A DNA stretch of 64,000 bases, from the NCBI GenBank assembly GCA_029237695.1, contig CM055265.1, positions 83,322,447 through 83,386,446 on the forward strand. The letters are read 5' to 3'. The position numbers and the translations under genes were made by a program. The stretch is from Conchocele bisecta. Its lineage: Eukaryota; Mollusca; Bivalvia; Lucinida; Thyasiridae. The notes beneath the pieces were generated by a model. It was not told where the DNA came from. It did not search any database and saw nothing but the letters and a program-made list of their open reading frames with translations. Positions 24,389-38,600 of this stretch are shown one piece after another (within the stretch, counting starts at the first letter, position 1; the number at the start of each line of letters is the position of its first letter).

Positions 24389-25040
24389 AGTGTCTCCTGT
24401 GTACGCCCTGTTCCAAAATTGGTGTCAATCTCCTGAATCTGTCATGATTTCAGAACTCCAGATACGGTCGGTATTTGCTTAAATATTTGGTATTTGCTCC
24501 TTATTGTGGTTGACATTTCGATGGTGAACTGGTTTGATAAGTGTGCCTGGTAGCAGATCAAACTATTGTTTGTACATGTACTTGAAAATGTACATGTACT
24601 TGTACAGGTAATATATGGGATTTAGTACTAAACCCATTGACCCGGCCTTAAATGACCTTAGCTGTTGATAGGCCGTTAAACCCTAATAAACAAAACCAAT
24701 TGAAATCAGAAGTAGTGAGTATCAAAAAGCAATGAAAAAATTGTGGTATCTTTATCATGCTGGAGAAAACAATAAACAGACCACAAGTACATGTATAACA
24801 TATTTTTCCATGAAAACACATCTTGGTATTTCATTAGAATTGTCTCCAAGGAGACAATTCTAATGAAATGCCAAGACATGTTTTCATTTAGAAGCAAACT
24901 ATTCAATAATTGCTGTCTGCTGATGTGTAAACAGTAGTGTGCTTTTATTTTAACCAATTAAAATTTTGAAATACCCAATTGCTTCAGAAATGTTGGAGTA
25001 TTGTCAATACTCGATTACTAATTCCTTATCTGGAGCCCTG
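24389..25040. mobile_element. FB3 copy interrupted by a SINE-like tail
   Basis: The left end (CTCCAGATACGG...GTATTTGCTTAAATA at about 24456) and right end (CCTTATCTGGAGCCCTG at 25040) belong to FB3. Between them 24588-24690 is the SINE-like segment ending CCCTAATAAACAAA. Confidence 0.7.
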
Positions 25041-25170
25041 ATGATTTACTTGATTGCAGATCTACCATGTGAAACGAAGCATGAAGTGATACAGGTGTCC
25101 AGAGTTGGATAGCAGAATGGGTAGGTTGAACTGTTGACAAAAGAACAAGGGACTTGTTTATCCCGTTTAA

Positions 25171-25798
25171 TTATACCCCCCGCAACGAGTTGTGGGGGGT
25201 ATACTGGAGTTACGGTAGGTTGTCCGTCTGTGTGTCCGTCACTAAACTTAACATGAGAGAAATGTGTTATAACTTCTATGTCCTTCATCGAAAGTTCTTA
25301 ATATTTAACCTATGCATTCATCGAAGGCTCTACTATCATGCTGTGACAAATCCACGACCGTCCAACCCCCACTGATCCCAAGGTCAAATACTTAGTCTCT
25401 TTACAAAACTTTACATCACAGAAATATGATATAATTTGTATATCCTTCTTCAAAAATTCTTAATATTTGACACTGCATTCCTCTAAGGCTCTACTATCAT
25501 GCTGTGACAAATTCATGACCGTCCGACCCCGGCTGATCCCGAGGTCAAGGTGACATACTTGGTATCTTAACATCGGAGAAATCTGTTGTAACTTCTATTT
25601 CCTTCATCAAACAATCTTATTATTTCACACATGCACCCTCTAAGGGTCTACTATAATGTTGTGACAAATCCATGACCGTCCGACCCCCGCTGATCCAAAG
25701 GTCACATGCCCACAGACTTGGAAAAAATCTACATATTTAGGGGTACCTGGGCCCACGCGGGGGTATTCCGTAATCCTCACTTGCTGACAAATCTAGTT
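25171..25798 (+). mobile_element. Pearl/HINE-like element with GTCC tract and core repeats
   Basis: It starts with a hairpin TATACCCCCCGCAACGAGTT, has GTCCGTCTGTGTGTCCGTC, and about three core units with ATCATGCTGTGACAAAT and GACCGTCC. It ends near CCCACGCGGGGGTATTCCG and ATCTAGTTT. Confidence 0.8.
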
Positions 25799-26184
25799 TC
25801 AATTACGTTATTTGATAACACTATGTGACATTCAACGAATGAAGGTACAATCTACATTCGTTTACTCGAAGTCTGTCGGATTATGATAAACACTTCGAGT
25901 AAACCGAATCTGGACAGACACCAAAATATTTCCTAACTCCCACACTGTCCGTGAGATACAGAATTACACTCCCACAACTATGTTCTGTGTTGTTTACTTT
26001 TGTTTTCCTATACACATGCGTGTGTAGTCGAAATACGTGTACATAATGTAATGTTGAAGTGTGCCACAAGAAATCACAATGCAACACATAAATATATTGT
26101 AGGATTTATTAAAAAGTAAAGCATGTAAATAAACGGATAAACTATAAATAGAATAAATCTCTTGCGGACCGAACGTGGTTGTAT

Positions 26185-26546
26185 ATACAGATGACGCGTG
26201 TTTCATTGATGGAATGGCGATCAGTGCAGATCCTCATCAGACTGTGCGGATCTGGGGGCCGTTTCACTAAACTTCTTACGACTAAAATGTTCGTAAGCGC
26301 AAATTTAGAATCGTCTGCAAATTTCAATTGATGGATTTACATTTATTGAGCATAGGCTGCATATGCAGCCTATGCTCAATAAATGTAAATCCAACAATTG
26401 TTGACAAGAAAACATTGTTAATGTGAAATTTACAGACTATCATAATTTTGCACTCACAAACTTTTTAGTCGTAGGAAGTTTAGTGAAACGGCCCCCTGGA
26501 TCTACACTGGTCACAAAACCCATTTCTCCCGTCACAGCCATATACA
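26185..26546. mobile_element. FB1 (26254-26497) inserted in a GACCAGTGTAGATC-type repeat
   Basis: FB1 ends GGGGGCCGTTTCAC and GTGAAACGGCCCCC are flanked by GGATCT at 26248-26253 and 26498-26503. Removing it rejoins the host repeat as GTGCGGATCTACACTGG. Exon a begins about 50 bp downstream. Confidence 0.85.
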
Positions 26547-26597
26547 TGTATCATGACCTGTGCTGTTGCTGGGATGTTAAACCCTTTCACTTTCCAG

Positions 26598-26674
26598 CCC
26601 TCAGTCTGGATGAGTATGAGGAGCTGCAGCGGGCTGCAACGGAACGTGAGGACATTGTCACCAGATACGACAGG
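26598..26674 (+). CDS. USP6NL: USP6NL-like exon a (first recognised)
   Basis: The acceptor is a pyrimidine tract ending CACTTTCCAG and the donor is AGG/GTACGT. It encodes [19 protein letters not shown] then IVTRYDR, and the last part matches the AEIVAKYDR region near the human N-terminus. It begins with two bases that complete a codon, so a short upstream coding exon with the start Met is needed. Confidence 0.88.
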
Positions 26675-29600
26675 GTACGTACGCCACCTGCGATATAGAT
26701 ATAGATGTCACTTCACCGTATACTGTTGATTATTGCCTTTTCTGATACCATTATTAGTAACTCTTATTGTAAACCCACTGTTACTGTTTGCTTGTGTTTT
26801 TCTGTGCTCCAGATAAGCTGCGTATTTGCTTAAATACCCAATTAAAATTGCCAAAAACCCAATTGAAATTGAGTATCAAAAAGCAATAAAAAATTGTGGT
26901 ACATTTATCATGCTGCAGAAAACAATAAACCGACCACAAATATAGCATGTTTTTCTTATTTTTCCATGAAAACACATCTTGGTATTTCATTAAAATTGTC
27001 TCCAAGGAGACAATTCTAATGAAATGCCAAGACATGTTTTTATTTAGAAGTAAACCATTCAATAATTGCTGTCTGCTGATGTGTAAACCAATGTGATTTT
27101 ATTTTACCAAATTAAAATGTTGAAATACCCAATTGTTTCTGACATGATGGAGTGACAATACTCAATTACGAATTCCTTATCTGGAGCCCTGGTTTTTGTG
27201 ACCATCATTCAGAGCCGTTGCATCAGAATGAATGGTTAATGAACTACAAACCCATTATTCCAATGTTTTGGCCTGCAGCCTTTATCAAGGAATTGGTTGA
27301 CAACCAATTCCTTGATAAAGGATGCAGGCCAAAATAGTGGATCTGTGATTCATACATACAGCATCATTCAACGTATTGTAATACTTGGAATGTTTATTTC
27401 ATAACTGTTGTAAGCCCCATTTCACCATATACATGTACATATAATAATGCAAGTTCCGTTAATTTTCAAGGGGCGAGAAGAAGGGGCTAAGATCGATCCT
27501 TGGGAAGATCCGTCATTTGAAGTGTACCATGTCACAGACAGATACGGATTCATACAGTAAGTTATCATTAAATCAACACAAATGGACAAATGATAGTCTC
27601 CTTATGCATAAGCACATCATCATACATTGAAACTGTAGATTCCTGTGCCAAATTAAAATTCACAAGATAGCAACTACATTAAATGATATGGTAGCGGTAT
27701 TTAGTGTATATGTGATTGTTGTTAGGAACGGAAATAAATTCAAACGTCCATCGTATGGATCTTAATTTGGCATGTGACTGTCCTGTACTGATCATATGTC
27801 CTGTAACGGAATTGGTTATTGTTATTCGTAACTTCTGAAATCAATTATAAGGTTCGACATTGTTCAGCCATAGGTAAACGTTTGCCGTGGCATGAAAGAA
27901 TTGTTTGAACCCCAAGGCCGTAGGCCACGGGTTCAAACAGTTCCCGAGTGCCACGGCAAACGTTTACCCACGACTGGACATGGTCAACATGGTCAAACAT
28001 GGTTACATTTCCGTCGGAAATGTCATGCAATTTGAGCATTTATGCAGTACTTTCAGTACTTTGATAATCTGCTCCGTTCCAACAGCTGATTTATGCATAC
28101 ATGTTCCGGGGCCGCAGTACACATCGCGTGATGCAGCCGCATCAATTTCAAAATTTCACTGCGACTGCTGTGAACTGGTCTGGCGAGTTAATAGCGCGTT
28201 CTAGCAACGTAGTGAGACACATGTATTACGTAGGTATTGGCTTGGCCCCGGAATGAGCATTGTCTACAGCCATGGTCAAACAGCACGTGCTGTACATTTG
28301 AACACGGCTGTGAGTGGTGTTAAACAACGGCAGTCCTGTAACGATGTGTGTTTCAAATGTTTGCTCCGATGTTAAGCACTATCACTTGCATGTCATATAT
28401 TACAGTGACAAGGAACTTCCACAACTTTCCGACTCTGCTGGTGCAAAGGTAATACCTATCATTGCATAAAATGGTTGGGCAGTATAATAACGGAGCTCCG
28501 GATAAGTTTTGTATCTAGAGAGTATTATACCCCCAGATTTCATATTCAATATAGGAATGAATGGCCTTTTTGTGGAATTTATCGGGGTATAAACTTGGAA
28601 AAGTCGCGGGAATACTGGACGAAGGCCGGAAGGCCTCGTCCAGTATTCCCGCGACTTTTCCAAGTTTATATCCCCGATAAATTCCACAAAAAGGCCATTC
28701 ATTCCTTATAATTCCAGCATTTGAAATAAATTCATCAAGAAAATGTGTTTATTTTCCGTTTTCTTAAGAATTATTTTAACTGCGCCTCACGGTTACGGAA
28801 AGTAGTTTGGCGTGGAAGTTTACTGGGATATAAATTTTGGACAGAAACTTGCTACGGGCCAATCAAATGTTAGGGAATTGTGTAAATATTTTTGTGCTGG
28901 AATTATTGTGTATTATTTATTTTCTTCCTTAATATTAAATAGGGAACAAATGATAAAAAATAAAACAAATTTAAAAGTTCACTTATTTGAGTTGCAGCTC
29001 ACTAAGTAAATATTAAACTTTATTACAGTATTTTTACTACGGTACTCAATTTGAAAATCAATGCATATTTTCACATTATTCTGTGAGTATTTTGACTCCC
29101 AGTTTCGATAATCAATGCATATTCTGCTAAAATAAGTGCGTAAAATACGCCAATACGCACCTTATCTGGAGCTCTGTAATAATAACACAGTTTATCATGT
29201 ATCGGTTTGTATGTGCCTAGTGTAGCCCCAGATCACTTTACACAACAAAAGTTAATGTCTAGGGGTGTAATGATTCACTGACATTTGACGCAGCGCAGTA
29301 TTTTGCCGACGGTGAGATTTGATACGGTTTTCACAATTCAATGATTTTGAGTCCCAAATTACGCTATAAATAGACGTCATTGTCGGGTACCTTTTACGAA
29401 TACTAAAATGAAATTATCAGCAAGAATATACACACACCACATTATACCAAACACACACAATATAGATGTTCCTGATGGTGTGATAATGCAGTGACAAGAT
29501 TTTACTCTTAAGTTACCACTGGGCAAGTTGACGTTGATATTGGCAAGATGGGGGATAGGATGGTGGCTTATTGATGAATAAATGTGTAATGTATCATTTA

Positions 29601-32600
29601 AACAGGCAAGACAGGTGGAGCTGGACAGGACGAACAAATGGCTGAAAATGACGCACAGTTGGAAGAAATACTTCCCCGGAGAAAAGGTGAGATTAATATA
29701 GGAATTAATGGCCTATTTGTGGAATTTATTGGGGTATAAAGTTGGAAAAGTCGCGGGAATACTGGACGAAGGCCAGAAAGGCCTTCGTCCAGTATTCCCG
29801 CGACTTTTCCAAGTTTATACCCCGATAAATTCCACAAAAAGGCCATTCATTCCTTGTAATTCCAGCATTTGAAATAAATTCATCAAGAAAATGTGTTTAT
29901 TTTCCGTTTTCTTAAGAATTATTTTAACTGCGCCTCACGGTTATGGAAAGTAGTTCGGCGTGGGCGTTTACTGGGATATAAATTTTGGACAGAGACTTGC
30001 TACGGGCCAATCAAATGTTAGGGAGTTGTGTAAATATTTTTGTGCTGGAATTATTATAAAGTATGGCAGGGTTCGAACTGAGACAGTGGAATCCCGGTCG
30101 AGCAGCGTGTATACTGTCTCGGGTGAGATTCTGGGAAGATATCGGATAGCGAGACTGGGATCCACCGTCACAGTTCCAACCCTATCATTGATTATTTTTT
30201 TCTCACACACCATCTGGAATGCTGTAAAATGCGAAAATTAAGGTTCTGGGGGGGGGGTGGCGTTTCGCTAAACTTTGTACGACTAAAATGTTCGTACGTG
30301 CATATTTAGAATAGTCTGTAAATTTCAATTGATAGATTTCCATTTATTCAGCATATGCAGCCTATGCTATTGATAGGCCGTTAAACTCCAACAAACAAAC
30401 AAATATGCGGGAAAACCAGTGAATATGACATCATTTCAAGTGTTACTTAACATTGTTACGGGCAGGTGCTCTATTCTTATATTAAGAACATATTCAGACG
30501 TGTTAAAATTCAACAAGTTTTCGCACATTGGCCGTTAACCTTCAAATCCCTGCAAATGCAAACAAGCAAAGTTACAACCTATTTCACTTGATTTGAGGGT
30601 CATAGCCCTGGGATTATGGAATAGTACCGGAGACACCGAAATAGTACCAGAGCTCCAGTTCAGGTGCGTAATTTGACCAACTTGGGGTGAAATTTTCTTC
30701 TTCATCAAAAATGGCAAGTTGGGAGTCCTTTAGAATCGTCTCATTGAGACGATTCTAAAGCACTCCCAACTTGCCATTTTTGATGGAGAAATATGAAATT
30801 TACCTCCAAATTACGCACCTTAACTGGAGCTCTGTAGTAAAGATCCAAAAAGCGCGGGATATGGTTGTCCCATGGATGAGAATAATGAACTACTTGCCAG
30901 CAGAAAACGTCAGATGTAAGAATTTATTTACCCGTAAGGACTCGGTCACTGGTTTATCAAAAAATAGATCAAATTCATCGTAAAATATGGCCAGGAGTTG
31001 TGCAAATTAATTTCCGGAGGCGGGCCATAGTGAAGACGTTATTATCGTGATTCAGAGGATGTGTCCGAGAAAATGATTTGGTTGGTCGAAGAAAACACGT
31101 CCTTGTAACATTACTGATGTCATTCCGCTCCAGATAAGCTGTACTCTATAAGAGTATTGTACCCCCTGATTTCAAATTAATATTTAGTTTTTGCAAATTA
31201 TCCCAAATTTAAAAATTCACTTATTTGAGTGTATGTTCACATTGCTGTGAGTATTTTGTACTCCAACTTTTGATAATCAATGCGTATTCTGCTAAAATAA
31301 GTACGTAAATACGCCCCTTATCTGGAGCTCTGGTTATTTCTTCATGTATGGGCAACACAAGAGTCGGAGCTTCAGATATGTTTTTTATCTGAAGAGTATT
31401 TTACCCCCATATTTCAAATTCATGCGTATTTTACTTTTACAAATATATTATTGATTGTCTTCCTTCTTAAATAGGGAACAAATTATAAAAAAAAATAAAA
31501 AATTCACTTATTTGAGTTGCAAAAAGCAAACACTTTGCTTTTTGCAGCTCGACTATTAAAGTAAATGTTCAACTTTATTACAGTATTTGCACTACTCAAT
31601 TTGAAAATCAATCGTATTTATATCACATTGTTGGGAGTATTTTGTACTCAAGACATTTGATAATCAACGCGTAACTGCTAAAATATGTGCGTAAAATACG
31701 CCAATATGCACCTTATCTGGAGCTCTGCGAGGGTGATACAATCTACTGCCACTCTACAGAACCAAGTGGTGTAATTCACCGTTTTATCATGTTTATGTAT
31801 ACTACTGTTTGAAACGTAATAAAATGTGTTTATTCGTTCAGTTGACACGGCGGATATACAAGGGGATCCCGGACCGACTGCGGGGAGATGTCTGGTCCCG
31901 GATACTGGGCATCAGCGTCGTCAAGGCCGAGCAGGACACCGTCTATAACGTAAGTCGTGACTAATTAATAAAATGAGAGAAAACAAATGTTTTCATCTGC
32001 TGTTGTTTCATCTTTTGTCAATTAAGACATCGTTTGACAGCACTTTTTTTGTTGCACCTGCTTGCGGACAGCGCGATATTGTCGGCACCTGCTTGCGGAC
32101 AGTGCGATATTGTCGCACCTGCTTGCGGACAGCGCGATATTGTCGCACCTGCTTGCAGACAGCGCGATATTGTCGGCACATTGGCGTACATACGTGCGTC
32201 CGCGTTTTTTGGTTAATGTTTCTCAGTATAATATCAAAGCCTCGGCTGGCATGACATGCGGGCAGCAGCCATCTGGTGGTGAGAATTAACTGGGAATTAA
32301 CAAAAGAGCAGCAGACGACAAAATTTAATTCACATTAAAAGAATTAAACAAAGCATTTATTGCATAAAGTTGCCATTGCATGAACATGGTGTATTAAACT
32401 CATAATGCACTAGGGTAAAATAATATGCAAATAGACATGATTGTTTGCTTATGCAATAAATAGAACCTAACATTTATGTTGATTTAATGTGATATTTATT
32501 ATACCCCCCGCAACGAGTTGTGTCTGGGTATACTGGAGTCTGGTTGTGCGTCCGTGCGTTCGTCCGTCCGTCACTAAACATAACATCAGAGAAATATGTT

Positions 32601-35600
32601 ATAACTTCTATTTCCTTCTAATTACAATTATTGGATTTACATTTATTGAGCATAGGCTGCATGCAGCCTATGCTCAATAAATGTAAATCCAATAATTGTT
32701 TACAAGAAAACATTGTTTATGTGAATTTTACAGAACATCATAATTTTGCACTTACGAACATTTTAGTCGTACAAAGTTTAGTGAAACGCACTCCAGACTC
32801 ACTGATTGCCGTTAAACATGAATAGATCATGTCCTCTTGTACACGTAAATGCCCTAACATGTGAGTATGTGATTATAGCGGATGAAGTCGCGAGCACGGT
32901 CCATATCGCCCCATATCCGGCAGATAGATCTCGATGTGAATCGCACATACAGAAACCACATCATGTTCAGGGAGCGATACGGTGTCAAGTAAGTCGCAGT
33001 CATACTGGTGACCCTTTAACCCTTAGAATGCTGGAAACGGAAATAGTCGTCTGCTGTTGTGTTACATTTTGTCCTCTTTCTGAATAAAAACATGTTTTGA
33101 CAGCACTTCAGAATCATTTCCATTTCCAATATCACATGCTTATTGATGTGAATCACACATACAGAAACCACAATATGTTCAGGCAACGATGTGGTGTACA
33201 GTATTAAAGGTACATGCCCACTCAGTAGGCACAAAATGTCCTTTATATCAGAGACATCATCTGAGACATTTTCTGGCAAAAGAAACATTCATTCACCATT
33301 ACCCCATGTATTTATTGGCATTATTATACATTTTATATCAGACACAAATTTCCACACTGATAACCGTGTTTCCTTAAAAAATGTTAACGGACATTACTAT
33401 TTATTCTCTGTATTTATACCCTCCACAACGAGTTGTGGGGGAGGTATACTGGAGTCAGGTTGTCCGTCCGTCCGTCCGTCACAAAACTTAACATCAGAGA
33501 AATATTGTTATAACTTCTAATTCCTTCGTCTAAAATGCTTAATATTTCACACGTGCATTCCTGTAAGGCTCTACTACCATGATGTGCCAAATTCACGACC
33601 GTCCAACCCCCGCTGATCCCAAGGTCAAAGTCAAATACTTAGTCTCTTTACAAAACTTAACATCAGAGAAATATGTTATAACTTCTATTTCCTTCATCTA
33701 AAATGCTTAATATTTCACACATGCATTCCTGTAAGGCTCTACTACCATGCTGTGCCAAATCCACGACCGTCCAACCCCCGCTGATGTCATGGTCAATTCA
33801 AATACTAAGCCCAGAGTCGAGGTCACAAGCCCACACAATTGGGAATTTGTTTTTACAAATTTAGGGGTACCTGGGCCCACGCGGGGGGTATTCCGTAAGC
33901 CTCGCTTACTGACCAATCTAGTTATTTTTGGATGATCACATTTTTGCAGGTGACTCATTTAATTAGTATAAATAATTAAAAAATATCATACCTCATTTGC
34001 ATATGAAAAAATCCTGATACCACCGCGTGTCACTATCAGTAAAATAAATATTACTAAACGATTATATCTGTATATCGGGCACTCATAATTTTTAGAACTG
34101 GTGGAACACTTATTTAAGTTGTGCCTACTGAGTGGGTATGTACCTTTAAAGTCACAATCATATTCTACAGATGTGTGGACTTTATCCAACATTTAACCTG
34201 TTCATGGTATGTTTTAATGTACTTATACATATCACACAATCTGATTGGCTGATTGTCATACATTACAGGTATGTTGATGACTGTCCGCAAAGTTTACAAT
34301 ATATAGCCTCAAGCACTTTTCCCACGTACGATGAATATATTCCTAGGCCAATAGTAATGTCTAAGTTCACGGTCCATCAATTTACTCTGCCAACAAATGA
34401 CCAAAATGTTGGAAAACTCGCATAAAAGGCCCCAAGTGGTGTTCCAGTATTGTGTCAAATATGCCTCGATTCGGCTTCTGGGCAATAGTGCATCGGGTTG
34501 TCCACAGCACCAAGGGGTATTAGTTTTGACTGCTCCCCGAATGACCGTGAAATAACTGTATATTGTTAATGCCTACGTGTTGCTGTTTGCAGACAGCAAC
34601 ATCCTCTATGTACATTATGCATAGCCCATGTTTTACATACCTCAGCAGCGCTCCAGATAAGCTGCGTATTTTCTTAAATACCCAATTAAAATAGCCAAAA
34701 AACCCAATTGAAATCAGAAGTAGCGAGTATCAAAAAGCAATAGAAATTTTATGGTACCTTTATTATGCTGCAGAAAACAATAAACAGACGACAAATATAG
34801 CATATTTTTCTTATTTACTAAGAAAACACATCTTGGTATTTCATTAGAATTGTCTCCATGGAGACAATTCTAATGAAATGCCAAGACTTGTTTTCATTTT
34901 GAAGCAAACTATTCAATAATTGCTGTCTGTTGATGTGTAAACAGTAGTGTGATTTTATTTTACCCAATTCAAATTTTGAAATACCCAATTGCTTAAGAAA
35001 TGATGGAGTGACAATACTCAATTACTAATTCCTTATCTCGAGCCCTGCCTCAATAAACATTATAGATGTTATTATTGCCTACGTGTTGCCGTTTGCAGAC
35101 AGCAGGCTCTGTTCCATGTGCTGGCTGCGTACTCCATGTACAACACGGAGGTCGGGTACTGTCAGGGCATGAGTGAAGTCGCCGCCATTCTGCTCATGTA
35201 CATGAATGAGGAGGTATGGTCTCACACGCCCCTCCGCAGCTCGCTTATCCCCTCGCTGCTAGCCAAGAGGGGATATAGCGTTAGTCCATGTATGTGCATA
35301 CGTACGTACGTTATTAACACCTATCATTTTTCAATAACTCATGAACCGTTTCACCAATTTTGATAATATTTGGCCAAACTGTGTGTCATGGGATGGTGTT
35401 TTGTTTTGCATACGATCCACGTCTGACCGCCCAGGTCAAGGTCACTGAGGACTCGTGTTCACCTTGTTTGTATTATTATTTTATTTGTTTTTTCAATAAC
35501 TCGTCAACCGCTTCACCGATTTTGAACATATTTGGCCTCAATGTGTGTCTAGGAATGCTGCTTTGTTTTGCATATGACCCACGTCCGACTGCCCAAGGTC

Positions 35601-38600
35601 AAGGTCACTGAGGACTTTATTTTGTTATTAAGGCTGCCGAGGGGATTAGCTTCGTTTAATGATGCCAGTTCTTGTTCTGTTTACATGTATTATACCCCCG
35701 GCATACAAAGTATGTCGAGGGGTGTATAGTTTTATTAATTCCGTCTCTTTGTCCATCAGTCCGTCCACGTTTTTTGGGTACCCATTATCTATGCAACGGT
35801 AAGTCGGATTGACTTCAAACTTCATATACATCCTTATCATCATCCATATTTTCATTCCATACCACACCCATGTGGCCTTCATGTCCAAGGTCAAGGTCAA
35901 ATTACTTAATTTGTGTCCGTAAGATTTGTGTTAAAGTTTTTTTGTTGGGGTACCCATTATCTTTGTAACGGTAAGTCGGATTAACTTCTAGTTTGATTTA
36001 CCACATTCAGGGGGAAAAGTCAGGAAAACACCAGATTTTCGAACAGTTGTGGAAAAGTCGAAAATTTTGAAATTCCTTTAAAAGTGAGGAAAGTCTGAAA
36101 TTAAGTGTGTTTTTTTTTGCCTCCAGCAGAATGCCCTGAAAATTAGCCTTTAATCACTCTTTACTTTTGTTGCAGCCATTATTATTTTTATCTGAGCCTG
36201 CTAAGCCTGTATAATGATCTTGCGGTTGCAAAACCTAAAACCACAATCAATCAATATATCAGCACCAATGTGATATAGGTCGATGTGCATTTGGTTAATT
36301 CACTGCTATGTACCTGGGGCCCGTTTCACTAAACTTTGTACGACTAAAATGTTCGTAAATGCAAAATTCTGTAAATTTCACATTAACAATGTTTTCTTGT
36401 ATTTAAAACAATTATTGGATTGATTTACATTTATTGAGCATAGGCTGCATATGCAGCCTATGCTCAATAAATGTAAATCCATCAATTGAAATTTCCCGAC
36501 GATCCTAAATTTGCACTTACTAACATTTTAGTTGTACGAAGTTTAGTGAAACGACCCTTCTGATTTAAGATATGTTCCCAATTGTACATGACCTATTGAA
36601 TGAACTATGGGACAATATGACTTTGTACCTTCAAAGATGTGAGCATTTTTCATGAACAATATTTACAGAAATTCTGATATTTTCCATAAATGATGTTGAA
36701 ACTTGATGAAATTATCATACCAGATGTAGAATTCTATTCCGCATTTGATCTGAATATTTTGTCAACTTCCTACCTCATTTACAGAAAATATAAACAAAAA
36801 TTGTACAGATATCTCTCATGTTCTTGGGTACAAACTCACATGGCTTGTTATGCCGCCTATGCGATAGCAAAGGCGGCATATTGCTTTGCTCTTGAGGTTC
36901 CGTACGTCCATCCGTACATATGTACATCCGTCCGTGTGTGTACGTCGAAAAGTTTGTAAGAGTTCCTCCATCATGCAATATCTTCAATATTACTTGAAGG
37001 ATTGCTTTAATATTTTAACAGTTCATTCACCTGAACATGTGATGTAATCGCACCACCAATGACATGACCTTGACCTTTGTGACCTTCAATATGGTGCTAA
37101 AACACTTAGCCATTTTCTTATGTCAAAAAGTTTGACATTTTTGCAAATTTAAAGTTTTCTTTTTTTAGACACAATCTCTAGTTTGAGTCCAGTATGTCAT
37201 GGGGGCATATCCATGTTTTCCAAACATAATGTCTAGTTTCATATAGACCTGCACCTGTTCAATATTTTCTGCAGGATGCTTTTTGGGGCATGTCCCAGCT
37301 GTTTACAGACAAGAAGCATGGCATGCATGGTAAGTTATAGTTAGATCTATTCGCAGTGGTGTTTCTGATGAGACGGCTACCATCTTGCTCATCTATACCC
37401 AGAGCTCCAGATAAGCTTTGTGTCTAAAGCGTACTACACCCCCTGATTTTTATTTCAAAATCATTGCGTATTTTACTTTTACAAATGGATTATTGATTTT
37501 TTTTATTACTAAATAGGAAACAAATGATAAAAAAAAATATAACAAATTTAAACATTCACTTATTTGAGCTGCAAAAAAGCAAACACTGTTTGCTTTATGC
37601 AGCTCAACTAAGTAAATTTTCAACTTTATGACAGTATTTTCACTACTCAATTTGAAAATCAATGCATATATTCACATTGCTGTGCGTTACTCCCACTTTT
37701 GATAATCAATGCGTATTCAGCTAAACAATTTGTGTAAAATACGCCAATACGCACCTTATCTGGAGCTCTGTATACCTTTACTGAGACTCGCACGCTGTCT
37801 GAAAAACCACATGTTTCCACTCCATTTTTGTCACGCCCGCTTGCAGACAGCGCGATATAGTTGGCACATTGGCGTACACCCGGGCTTCCGGTTAAAGATT
37901 TTGGTTAACGTTTTTCGATATACTACCAAAGCTCGTTTAATACTATCAAATGCCTCGGCGGGCGCGACATGCGGGCTGCGGCCATCTAATTTGTGAATGA
38001 TTAACTTCTTGCTTAACCCTTTCACTCCTAAATCACCTGCATAGACTGGTGTATGCCAATTTTTGGACTACAGTGGAACCCCTCAAAACCGGACCTCCTC
38101 TATACCGGAATTCCCGCTATACCGAACATACTACCACGTCCCGAATATTCTTCTATATAAACACATTAGTTTCTACCCCTCTATTCCGGAACCCCTCTAC
38201 TGCGTAATCCGGACACCATTTCAAGTCCCAAAACCATATTTCAGTGTTAAAATAACCCCGGAAAACCGGAAACACGGTCACCTGTCAGGATGTCATCCAA
38301 GAAATACACCGCGCCCAATTTCAATGTTGTTGTTTCAAGCGGGTGTCAAAATCACACCGTGTTTAGAATAGACTGGTTCCCGGTAGTATTGTTCAGCTCT
38401 GGTTCCCAAAATGCGGAGCCACGAGAATGAGACGATTCGAACGGACTCCCAACTTGACATTTGTGTGGAAGAAATAACAAAATTGATCAAATTACGCGCT
38501 ATCCATGCGTGTAATGCGTATAATGCGTGTAATGCGCTAAGCGGCGTGTTTTTTTAACGTCATAAGCGGCATTACAAAGTTAAGAATCTATTCAATACAT

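Noticed and set aside
26423..26597. The ATG upstream of exon a as the gene's start
   Set aside because: This frame runs through FB1 repeat sequence and crosses a clear 3' splice site at 26597; the true start should lie in an upstream exon.
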